Of a stretch of DNA of 29,149 nucleotides, positions 10,905 to 20,675 are shown piece by piece. Below the pieces are notes generated by a model, which searched no databases, was not told where the DNA came from, and saw nothing but the letters and a program-made list of their open reading frames with translations. Numbering within the stretch: position 1 is the stretch's first letter; the number at the start of each line of letters is the position of its first letter. Where the stretch lies: contig JAAMXP010003456.1 of NCBI GenBank assembly GCA_019693395.1, positions 1-29,149 of the forward strand, written 5' to 3'. This DNA is from Ettlia oleoabundans (Eukaryota > Chlorophyta > Chlorophyceae > Chlamydomonadales). Made by a program: the position numbers and the translations under genes.

Positions 10905-11518
10905 CTTCTTGCCGGAGACGCCCGCACCACCGGGCGCTTGCTGTTGGCTCTCCTCGCTCTGCCCCTGCTCCAACAAGGAGGCGGCCACGGACCGGTTCCT
11001 AACCACGTGCGGCGCCAGCTTGTCAGTGCTGCAGCATTGATCCACGTCTGCAGAGGAAGCAGGTTTGCTTCTGGAGAAGGGCCGACTCTTCCTGTACTGA
11101 GTGGCGGCGGTACATTGTGCTGTGCGGCAGTTTGCCAGCTGCATCATTTCATGCACCTGGGATTGTTGAGTTCCGCAGGTGCAGCAAAGAAGCTGACGTC
11201 CTTAAGGAAGTAGTCTGCTCTGTATGCCATGCTGCCTGCAGGCACTTGCTATGCCCATGTGCGCGCGGCAAGTTTGTGTGAAGGCACGGCATTGTTTGTG
11301 CGCCAACTTAAAATTCCTCTGCGGTTCTTTATCACCTGAAAAGCGATGCCCTCTGAATAAGCAAGTAATCAGGCGTCCAAAATGAATTTATATCAGTTGC
11401 GAATATTTCTGAGCGAGAATGCAAAGCCAGAAACTGTCGAGGAAAAAGTCGAGGGGTGGAGGTTGTTTCAATTGGGCCATACAAGTAGCCTACATCTGTT
11501 ATGATAGCCTGAGCAGTG
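10905..11518. other. Apyrase 5' region and SnRK2 3' UTR
   Basis: The apyrase frame continues upstream to 11156, with G/C-rich third positions and a Ser/Gln-rich translation (for example LLEQGQSEESQQQAPGG), so 10905-11156 may be coding or 5' UTR. The remaining bases to 11518 must contain the SnRK2 3' UTR on the same strand. I found no TGTAA on the minus strand in 11157-11518, so that transcript's end is not located. Confidence 0.4.
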
Positions 11519-14500
11519 TCAGCCTTCCAGCCTGCCATGCGTCAACTCCTGCACCTTTGGTTTAGGTGCCGGAAATGCTTCTGCCACAATTGCCTTTACC
11601 TGCAACCAAAGTGAATAAACACATAGTCACCATAAGATGGCTGCAAATTATAAGGGCACTGAGGGTGCAGATTCAATCATGACACCCGCATGCCTCCGCC
11701 ACACTATGTCTGCTTCCTCCGTCTTCTTTCAGCCCACACATCCAGGCACCCCCCACACACCTCGTCCAGCATCTGCTGCGAGGGCAGGTTTGCCAGGCTA
11801 TCCTCCACCATTGCCTCGTTGAAACGCAGGGCGTCTGGGTGCAGGTCCTTCACAAACCAGGGATGACACAGGATGTCCTGCAGCAAAATGAAGCAGCCAC
11901 ACAATAGGTGTGGCAGACATTTCAGCTGCAGTGTAAAAGGCAGTGGACGTGTGTTGATCGCCCATGCGCAGCTTCACCCATTCATCAAACTGCTGCCCAA
12001 CCCTTTCTTCCACCCCGCCATCACCTCCAATTTCACTGCTTGTTTTTTTCTAGGCACGCCTCTTACCACGCTCACCTGAAGCGAGATGCGCTTCTGCGGA
12101 TCCAGGACGAAGATGCGGCTGATGAGATCTCGCAGGTCATCACTGCTTCAAACAGGCACGCAACAGAGGAGATGGAGGGCGGGCAGGCAGGCAGGCAGAC
12201 AGACAAAAGAGCGTGCGGGTGGGCCAGCTGTTGAGGCTACAGATAACCTTGATTACGCAACCCAAACTGCACAACCAGAGCCTACCATAGAGCTGGCGAA
12301 ATGCTGTTTTTAAAGGGGCAGGTGCTAGTAGCATGGCCAGTACTGGAGTATAATCCAGCTGTTGCCCACGCACCTGAATGACTTATGAGGGGGAAACTTG
12401 TATTCGGCCAGGAGGATCCTCCGGAACTGGGCTTGCAGGGCCTCGTGGGGCGGTAGTTTCTCATCCTGCAGCTGCCTGCAGCAAGCAGCACACAGTAGCA
12501 GCGGGAGCATGGTGAAATGCGGACTCCTGCCAGCTGTGCTTGGAGGGAGGGGTGCCAAACCATTGTGCGGCACGCATCCGAACGCAATGGCATTTCTGAC
12601 TGTGCTGCCCAAAATTGTCCATCCCATGCCTTGAGCATATGTATTCTCAACTGAAGGGATACTGGTTGGCCACCATTGTGTAGAGCAGCACGCCGCAGGA
12701 CCAAACATCCGCTTTCTGCAGGTTGGACAGGCGAAATAAGGCAGGGCATGCACGGCGACAGGCTCAGTGCAAAACATAAATGCAACCATCGCAGGAAGTA
12801 CCCTCAGGAGTACTCAGTTCGAGCAGATTGTTCAACATGCCAGGCCAGCGAGGTGACCAGACCCTTGTCAGCCAGTCACCTCACGCACCTGGCCATCATA
12901 TGCCCTTCCTGGTCGGCTGTGGATCACTTCTGGTGCCAAGTAAGCGGGGGTGCCCACCCGGCTAGTGGGTGCGCTATGCACGTCATGGTCCTTGCTGAAC
13001 CCAAAGTCAGCCAGCTGCATTGGCAGGCAGCCCAGAGGCAGGGGGCCGACGCAATCAGGCAGGCAGATGGACGAGGGAAGGTGAAGGCAGTTCATAGGCG
13101 GCGATTCTGAAGGTTGCGAGAGGTCTTGCTACGTAATTGTTCTGCCTCATCATAGGAGAGGTTTTGCTCAAGGAGGCCGATTGCACCAGCAACCAGGAAG
13201 CGCTTACTTTTATTATTGGGGTCCCAGTGCTGTCTCCTGACAGCAGCGTATTCTCCAGCTTTATATCTCGGTTTGTTACTCCCTACAAAGTATTGTAGCG
13301 CGATGCTGTCAGCATCAGACTAAACTAGTGCCTCGCAACGGTACAGCAGCAAGCCAAAAACTGGCCAAACCTGGGGACAATAAAAACCTGGGGACAGAGT
13401 ATGCATTGCAGCTTTGGCTCACCATGCTGTGGCAATAGGCTAGGGCAATCATAAGCTGCTGGAAGAACCTGAAGGGGCGGGGCGGTCATATTGAGGTGAG
13501 GGTTGAGATGGGCAGCTAATATCTCTGACGTTCGGGCTCTGAGTAATCTTGAACCCTCAGTTCCTGGCTTTTTCCCATTCCACAAAACATGCAGTACGGT
13601 GGACAACGCAAGTAGCAAGCCAGCAACCCTCCACCCACCATCGAGCATCATCTTCGCTAAGGCCGCGGCGGGATGACACATAATGAAACAAGTTGCCCCC
13701 GGCCGCATACTCCATCACCAGCACCAGGTGGGTGTCTGTGAGGAAAACCTGCAACGGCGAGATGTCACCGCAGCAAAGCGGAGGTGAGAGGCACAAGTAT
13801 TTGAGGCGGTCCACAGGCCATCTCGTAACTGAATGGTTGGCTGCCTGGCTGACCCAGCTCCATAGCTATTACAGCACACCTCTTGCAGCCCAATGACGTG
13901 TGGATGGCGCAGCTTGAGATGGTTCATGATCTGCAGCCCGCAGATCAAGAGCAAGGCTCAGTGTTGGTAGTGGCAGCGTCACCTTCGTGCTGGGTGTTGT
14001 GCACACATACTGCACATGTGCCCGCTCACCTCTCGCTCCACATACTTGTCAATATGCTGCAGGCAGGCTTGTTGGGAACGGAAACAGGCAGGAGGAGGCG
14101 TTAATTAATAAGCTTGAAGCAAGTGGAGCAGTGCAGAGATGAGCAGTGCAGAGAGCTAAAGAGCGGTGCAACAACGCTAGGTGCAGATGCAGTGCAAACA
14201 TTACACATTCAGCTTTCACCTCAGGACCCCTCCGCACAAATTTGAGTGCCACATTCTGCCCTGTCAGCTTGTCCAGGGCTAGCAGCACCCTGCCATGAGC
14301 TCCAACTCCAAGGTCGCCTACCTGCAGAAAGGAAGCAGAGGGTGCGGTGAGGGCAGGGTACGGCAGTTGTGCTGGCGGGAGCGGCAGGCGGGAAATGGAG
14401 TCACCTTATGCGTGCCTTCCACCTTGCCTCTGAAATGCGTCTTGAACGCAGTTACAATGCTGAAACAAAGTCAAACGCAGAAGCCGGCGCCTGCACGAGT

Positions 14501-14601
14501 GAGGGCGTAACCAGAGGGAGGCGACTCACTCGCGTGTATCGCGGATGATCGCCTAGCAACATCCCGCATTCTTCAGACGACGATGCAAACTGTCCGTTCA
14601 T
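11519..14601 (-). CDS. SNRK2: SnRK2-like serine/threonine protein kinase
   Basis: SnRK2 kinases act in osmotic and nutrient stress; the Chlamydomonas member SAC3 acts in sulfur regulation. Thirteen exons were modelled: 14601-14530, 14321-14220, 14056-14030, 13930-13880, 13748-13639, 13468-13423, 13282-13208, 13014-12889, 12715-12663, 12475-12374, 12142-12076, 11877-11761 and 11599-11519. They total 342 aa, and one exon is only 27 nt. Motifs in order are: glycine loop GDLGVGAHGRV; ATP lysine NVALKFV; VEREIMNHLKLRHPHVIGLQ; MEYAAGGNLF; NRDIKLENTLL (normally HRD); LADFGFSK; an activation loop with HSAPTSRVGTPAY; APE; KADVWSCGVLLYTMV; LISRIFVLDPQKRIS; HPWF. The short tail (EVKAIVAEAFPAPKPKV) resembles SnRK2 domain I, with no acidic ABA-box. 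Two junctions are uncertain. Exon 9 ends at GTATCC for phase, which drops QYPF. Between exons 1 and 2, a candidate 55-nt exon (14459-14405) was left out because it breaks the frame. Confidence 0.85.
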
Positions 14602-15610
14602 TGTGCAATCAACATCGCGCCCAGCGGGCCACCCTTTGGCGGGTGCAAATGAGAACCAATGCAGCAACAAGAGATTGATTGTGACCCGTGAAACGTTACA
14701 AAGACCACGCAGAGGCCCGTAGCAGGCAATTCCCACCGGGTGGGACCCACCCCTCAGGCCTGCCCCCTCGCGCCATGTGGGCGGCGGGCCCTGGATTTTT
14801 TACATTCTGTATCCAAGCTGCACTTACCTTGCATTTACCACTGTGTGCTATGGGAAATACAGCAACGCAAGCTGCTCTGGCTCTGGAGGTTCATCGAGAA
14901 GGCTTACAGCAGCATGCTTTCCCCTGGCCTGCCTGCACTGAACCCAGCACTCCCTGAGGCATTGTCAGAGGCCAGGTTGTATTCTTAACTGTTTTGCAAA
15001 ACAATTGGTAAGTAAATTTCGCATGGGAATTTCAAACTTGACAACGTGCTTAGAAACGGCTGGGTACATAAAGACACAGCAGGATAGAACAGCGCTATAT
15101 GTATGCCTTTGAGCCATTTCAGAACCTCTGGCACAGCCGAGGTGGTCTTGGAGGGCGGGAGCAATTGGCAGAGCCGGAGCAATCAACACGCTACAAGAAA
15201 ACGGGGTGCAACAGGGTAGAAGGATGAAAGGTTCCAGTCCAAGTGAGAGTTAGCTAATAGACGGCAAACGGAATAGGGAGGGGCGTAGGGAGGGACTGAG
15301 GTGCAAGGGATTTGGACGTTCCAGGGTTTTGGGGTGTTGTGGGGAGAAACTGGTGCTGCATGTACAGGGTTGTTGATGTTCATCAGGCATGCGTGCGCCA
15401 TGAAGGTGCATTGGTTGTCGATGACAGTTAAAGGTGATGTGTAATGTGATATGGATTCGTGCCGGTATTATACACGGGTGTGGATATGGTTGTTGTGCAC
15501 AGTGCAATGGCTGGCGGATGTTTGGGGCTGGCATGCTGGGGCAGTGCATGACAGCAGCACTGAACAGCAGTGCAAAAAGCAATGCTGAAAGATGTGTGAA
15601 CACAGAGTGG
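14602..15610. other. Long intergenic stretch between SnRK2 and F-box/LRR gene 1
   Basis: These 1 kb should hold the SnRK2 promoter and the 3' UTR of F-box/LRR gene 1, both on the minus strand. Minus-strand TGTAA occurs at 14908-14904, about 700 bases past the F-box stop, and again near 14697-14693. Short open frames here lack domain content or codon bias. I see no supported gene, RNA or element. Confidence 0.45.
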
Positions 15611-17462
15611 TCAGAAGGTGGTGTCGGTTAATTCTTCTGCCATAAAGCCCAGTTGGCACATGAGCGCCGTGCCGCTCTCAATGCTGAGGGTGGGGCGAAT
15701 ATTCAGGTGTGCCACGCGCTTACGCAGTTCCTGCCAGGCTGGCATCTTCTGTGCTAGCCATGGCAGCTCGCTGGCACAGATGCCTAACACACGCAGTGTG
15801 GGGTGCTGGTTGGCCCAGGCCGCCACCGCCGGGTGCCGCTCATAGCGGCTGCGGGCGCTGTCAGAGCCAAGGGTGTCAACCACCACTAGCGCCTCCAGCC
15901 AGTGCGCTGCTGAGAGAACTGGCAGGTTGGACGCAGCAGTGATGCTGCCCAGCGCCATCTGACGCAGGCTGAGGGTCCAGGGCCCCTCTGGCAGCACATT
16001 GCTGGCCTCCTCCTCATGCTGTTGCAGCCAGTAGAAGCGCTGCAGCTGCGCCAGGCCCGCCACCTCAGCGGGCAGCCCCATGCCTAGGCAGTCAACATTG
16101 CGCAGCACGAGGTGGGTGAGCTGGCCCAGCGAGCGCAGCGCAGCACCCAGCTCTTTGTTGGCATCCCCACGCCCGTACCATCCATGAGGCGTATCATCAA
16201 GCCGCAGCACACGCAGCATGGTGAGGGCCGGCAGGCAGGCTGGCAGGTGGGTGCAGTTGGCCAGGGAGAGCCGCTCCAGCTGAGTCAGCTGCGACAGCTG
16301 AAAGTAATCATCCGCACAGGTGGAGTAGACCCTGCTAAGGCCCAAAGAACGAAGCCCCGCCAGTGTCGTCAACTGCAAGATATGCCAGCATGGGAAATAC
16401 ACTTGACAGTGTTTTGAGGCTGTGTTGAGATGGATTGATGGATCAAAAGAATAACGACAACCTCCGTGCCTGCACCAATCCCCTCAACCAGGGCTCAAGC
16501 AACCGATCAGTGTGAAAAGAGCTGCAGCAAAGTTGGGTCCAAGTGGGTTGTACACGCACACTTCCCAGTACCACGGTGCCTTGATGCTCAGCCAACAGCT
16601 TACAAACCGCACACAGCACTACAAGCTAAAGTGCCACAGCAGGCACCCAGCACACAAGCGTGCGACAGTTACTGTGCCACGGGCTGTGGCATGGCTTGCC
16701 TGGTGTGGCAGGCAGCGCTTGGGGGCTCCTGGCGCGAGGTAGGAGTCCAGGTAGCCATCTAGGTACAGCTTACTAAGGGAAAGAGGCAGGCCGCCACGTA
16801 GGCTCACTTTGTTGCTGCCCAGCCGCAGCTGTTCTAGCCCAGTGACCGCCTCCAGCCCATGAATGAAAAGGGTTGACTGGTGCCCGTGCTCGTCCTCTTG
16901 CATTATAAAAGCCTCCACCCGCAGTCTGCGCAGGCTACGCAACGCAGCAAGCTCGCGGGGGATGAGCAAGAGGATGCTATCCACGTCGAGGCGCAAGGAA
17001 GTGAGGCGCCCCGCCGCGCCGCAGGCTGCCAGGCTGGCAGTGAGCTGTTCCAGCAGGTCAGGGTCCCGCAATGCCCCGCCACTTTGCTCCTCAGCTGCCA
17101 TACCAAGCTCCAGGTGCTGAATGTGCGGCGCTGCAAGGCGACGCAGCCAGCGAAACAGAGCGAGCAAGCGCTCATCGCTGCCGCCAGCAGGCCTCTCCAG
17201 CCGCAGCGACACATGCTGCAGAAGCTGGGGGCTCCCCAGCAACTGTTTCCAGTGCTTACACACCAGAGGGATCACTTGGTGCCTGCATACAAGCAAAGTG
17301 TTGCCGGTCAATTCCCTACCTGGAGGCAGCTTTACCAGCAGCGGGCGACCCCCGCCAGTTTGCGCCCAAGCATATGTCACAGCAGCCCGCCTCTTACCGC
17401 TGCTGCAGGGTCAGAAAGCTAAAGACATGGCAGAGAGCGCCGTCGTCGAGCAACCCATTCAT
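15611..17462 (-). CDS. F-box/leucine-rich repeat protein, copy 1
   Basis: F-box/LRR proteins usually act as substrate receptors of SCF ubiquitin ligases: the F-box binds SKP1 and the LRRs bind the target. Three exons, 17462-17398, 17282-16700 and 16372-15611, join in phase to 469 aa. The F-box spans the first junction: MNGLLDDGALCHVFSFLTLQ, then QRHQVIPLVCKHWKQLLGSP. LRR-like strands follow, such as RLTSLRLDVDSILLLIP, SLRRLRVEAF, LEQLRLGSNKVSL, LSKLYLDGYL, GLRSLGLSRVYS, QLERLSLANCTHLPACL and LTHLVLRNVDCLG. Intron 1 is GT-AG; intron 2 has a GC donor (CAG/GCAAGC) and AG acceptor in phase 0. The 65-nt first exon is below common ORF cutoffs. The C-terminus ends in TDTTF. It is the tandem paralogue of the gene at 18253-20014, with the same exon plan. 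The substrate is unknown. Confidence 0.82.
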
Positions 17463-18252
17463 GCCGGGCGTGTTCACCGGCGGGTGCAGAAGGCAGCCCG
17501 ATGGCCCGGGACACGACACATATATCGAGGCAGGCAATGGTTAACTTCGCGCATACTGCCGTTCTCCGCCCCTGACTGCCATGTGGCGGCGCCACCTGCG
17601 GCATGCTGTGAATGTGCGCGATAGATTGTGCATGTGCTTAGGCAAGCATCTCACTGCATGGTCGCGACCTTTTCCGCACTGAAAATTTTAGAGCCAGAAT
17701 TTCACAGATTTATCTCAAAGCAAATCAATCACGAACGCAATCAGCTGTTTGACGTTGGCACCTGTTAAACAAACAGCAAGCCGTGCGCCTTGCCTCGGCG
17801 GCATTTCAGCAGTAGCCGAACAGACACAGGAAAGCCAAAACAAGCAGATTGCAACGAACCAGATTCAATAACGAACTTTTATGGTTGGAAAACTAATGGC
17901 AAGCGATTCATGATTTCTCAAATGCTGGTAACTACCGGATGGAAAACAGCAAAAACATACCCCCAGCACAACAGAGGCGCTCCTGGAGGTGAGGAGCAAA
18001 ATCGGATCCACCGAACGAAGAGTGCTGCATGGCAAGGAAAATCAAAAGCTACAAAATCTAAAAGTTCCAGTTGTGACTAGCTCAGAGGCAACTGGTCTCG
18101 CCAGAAAGGCTACAGTGGAAAGGCAGGTGGGGATCAATTCAGAGGCCACTGGACAGCTAACTGGGGGGAACTGTGTTAAAAAAAACAAAAGAGAGAGAGT
18201 GAAACCAGGAAACCAGGCTCGGCAAGAGAGCACGGTGAAACGGGGTGTTGAG
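17463..18252. other. Intergenic stretch between the two F-box/LRR copies
   Basis: This stretch should contain the promoter of copy 1 and the 3' UTR of copy 2. A TATA-like gatatatg on the minus strand lies near 17525-17518, about 60 bases before the copy 1 start codon. The part around 17660-18250 is more AT-rich than its surroundings and purine-rich. It contains a short near-direct repeat, tcagaggcaactgg and tcagaggccactgg, near 18082 and 18138. I see no gene and no clear TGTAA on the minus strand. Confidence 0.4.
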
Positions 18253-20014
18253 TCAGAAGGTGGTGTCGGGTGAGTCTTGTGACAAGAAGCCCAGCTGACA
18301 CATGAGCGCCGTGCCGCTCTCAATGCTGAGGGTGGGGCGGATATTCAGGTGTGCCACGCGTTGCTGAAGCTGCTGCCAGGCTGCCGTTTTCTCAGCCAGC
18401 CATGGCAGCTCGCTGACAGAGATGCCTAGCACACGCAGTGTGGGGTGCTGGTTGGCCCAGGCCGCCACCGCCGGGTGCCGCTCATAGCGGCTGCGGGCGC
18501 TGTCAGAGCCAAGGGTGTCAACCACCACTAGCGCCTCCAGCTGGTCTGCCGTCGCCAGCAGCGCCAAATTTGCCACTGCGGTGATGCTGCCCAGCGCCAT
18601 CTGATGCAGGCTAGCCAGCCAAGGGCCAGCCGGCAGCACATTGCTGGCCTCCTCCTCATGCTGTTGCAGCCAGTAGAAGCGCTGCAGCTGGGCTAGGTGC
18701 CCAAGCTCAGCAGGCAGCCCCGCGCCTAGGCAGTCAACGTTGCGCAGCACGAGGTGGGTGAGCTGGCCCAGTGAGCGCAGCGCAGCGCCCAGCATGGCAC
18801 TGGCGTCGCCGCGCCCATACCAGCCATGCGGGGTATCATTAAGCCGCAGCACACGCAGCATGGTGAGGGCCGACAGGCAGGCTGGCAGGTGAGTGCAGTT
18901 AGACAAAGACAGCCGCTCCAGCTGGGTCAACTGTGAGAGCTGCATGTAGTCACCAGGGTAAGTGGAGTAGACCCTGCTCAGCCCCAGAGAGCGAAGCCTT
19001 GTCTGTGTCGCCAGCTGCATGCAGCACAGGCCGGGAGAGGGCAGGCAGCCACGCGAGAGATCGTCAGCAAGAGCAGCAGTAACAATGGAAGTAAGCTCCG
19101 AAACAAATTTCAAGGAATCAAGCGGGTGAAGAGCTACGCCCTGAGATCCCCCAAGCAAGCCAAGGCAAGCAACTTGCATCTGCATCTGCAGGTCAGTCTT
19201 GCCTGGTGCGGTAGACAGTGTCTTGGGGAGCCGACTGCAGATGAGTCCAGGTAGCCGTCCAGGTAGAGCTTTGTGAGGGAGGAAGGCAGGCTGCCGCCTA
19301 GGCTCACTTTGCCGCCACCCAGCCGCAGCTCCTCTAGGGCAGTGAGCGCCCCCAACCCGTGCAGGAACAGGGTCGGCTGGTGCCCGTGCTCATCCTGCTG
19401 CATGATAAAGGCAGCCACCCGCAACTGGCGCAGGCTGCGCAGTGCAGACAGCTCACTGGGTGTGAGCCAGAAGATGCTGTCCAGTTCGAGGCGCAACGAG
19501 GTGAGGCGCCCGGCTGCGCCGCAGGCTGCCAGGCTTGCAGCCAGCTGGCGAGCTAGGTCCAGATCGCACAGCACACCACCCTGCTGCTGCGGAGCTGCCA
19601 GCACAAGCTCCAGCTGCTGCACGTGCGGTGCAGCATGGCGGCGAAGCCAGCCAAACAGCGCAAGCAGCGGGTCATCATCGCTGGCCGCTGGGTGGTGCAG
19701 TCGGACGGACACGTGCTGCAGCAGAGTGGGGCTGTTTAAAACCTGCCGCCACCGTCGGCAGACAAGGGGAACTGCCCGATGCCTGCAATGAGCATGGGAG
19801 AATATATAAAGTGTCAGCTGCAGAGTGTCCGCCTTGTGCCGCAACATGCCCTAGGGCGCCCCGGTGCACACCCGCCCAAACCCTGACGAAATCCGTCCCG
19901 TCGCCTGCTCTCGGCACGGTTTCTGTGCCCTCGCGCCACTCACCGCTGCTGCAGAGTCAAGAAGTTGAAGATGTGGCAGAGCAGGTCATCATCAAGTTGT
20001 TGCAACTCTTCCAT
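18253..20014 (-). CDS. F-box/leucine-rich repeat protein, copy 2
   Basis: This is the tandem paralogue of the gene at 15611-17462, probably also an SCF substrate receptor. Three exons, 20014-19944, 19782-19203 and 19014-18253, join in phase to 470 aa. The F-box is clear: MEELQQLDDDLLCHIFNFLT, then LQQRHRAVPLVCRRWRQVL. LRR-like strands follow: RLTSLRLELDSIFWLTP, LEELRLGGGKVSLGG, LTKLYLDGYLD, RLRSLGLSRVYS, QLERLSLSNCTHLPACL and LTHLVLRNVDCLG. Intron 2 again uses a GC donor (CAG/GCAAGA) with an AG acceptor (GCATGCAG) at the same phase-0 site as copy 1. Exon 3 has the same length in both copies (762 nt), and part of it is identical at the DNA level. The last residues are SPDTTF. The start is the ATG just before the F-box; the frame is open for about 50 codons upstream, but without coding character. 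Confidence 0.85.
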
Positions 20015-20675
20015 GCCCGCCAGCTCCCAGCAAGGGAGCCGAACACATAGGAAGATCAACTTTGGATATAAGAATATGCCAATAGCGCGAGTTTTGTGGT
20101 GCACCACATTTGATTTCGGAAGATACGAAAGCGTTCCAGACGTACATGATGCGCTCCCGGCCACGAGTTTGCGTCCCCTTGAACTTCATGTCACGCACTG
20201 ATATGACGAACCAGGGGAACACCACCGGCCAGCGGCCTGACGGCGGGGGGGACCGGGTGCGCCCCCCAGCACAGGGCCGTCGCCAACCAGCTGCTACCGT
20301 ACCCTGCTCACTCAGCTCTGCCCAACATGTTGTCCTCAGGCCTTCCGCTGCCGTGGCACACACACAACCACATGGCTGCCATAAGGCCAGTTCTGCTGAT
20401 ATAGAGGACGCAAAGGCCAGTGCCCATGGGCACCATTGCACCAACGGCCACACCCAACCTTACCGCCCCACGAACGGTGTTATATACCCAGCAAGGGCTC
20501 CACAGCAGTATCCACACCTCTTGAATTGTGATTGAAGGGGCAAGGTGTTGCATTACATAGGAACCAGCTGCACTGCTCATCTAGATCGAGCTGGCGGCAC
20601 GGGTCCTGACACAGCCGCGCTCCCCAGGGAGCAAGCGTTGTGACGCATCATCCTCACGGGCTCATATTCCCAGGC
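20015..20675. other. Intergenic stretch between eS21 and F-box/LRR copy 2
   Basis: Both flanking genes are on the minus strand. The right part should be the eS21 3' UTR, ending near the TGTAA at 20557-20553, and the left part the promoter of F-box copy 2. A TATA-like ttatata lies near 20480. No supported coding exon or RNA gene was seen. Confidence 0.45.
20553..20557 (-). terminator. TGTAA polyadenylation signal of eS21
   Basis: The minus strand reads TGTAA 119 bases past the eS21 stop codon, a normal distance for a short ribosomal-protein 3' UTR. Confidence 0.6.

Noticed and set aside
14688..14988. Small overlapping plus-strand frames upstream of the kinase
   Set aside because: Both frames are composition-driven, with no family resemblance, no splice or polyadenylation support, and no third-position bias.
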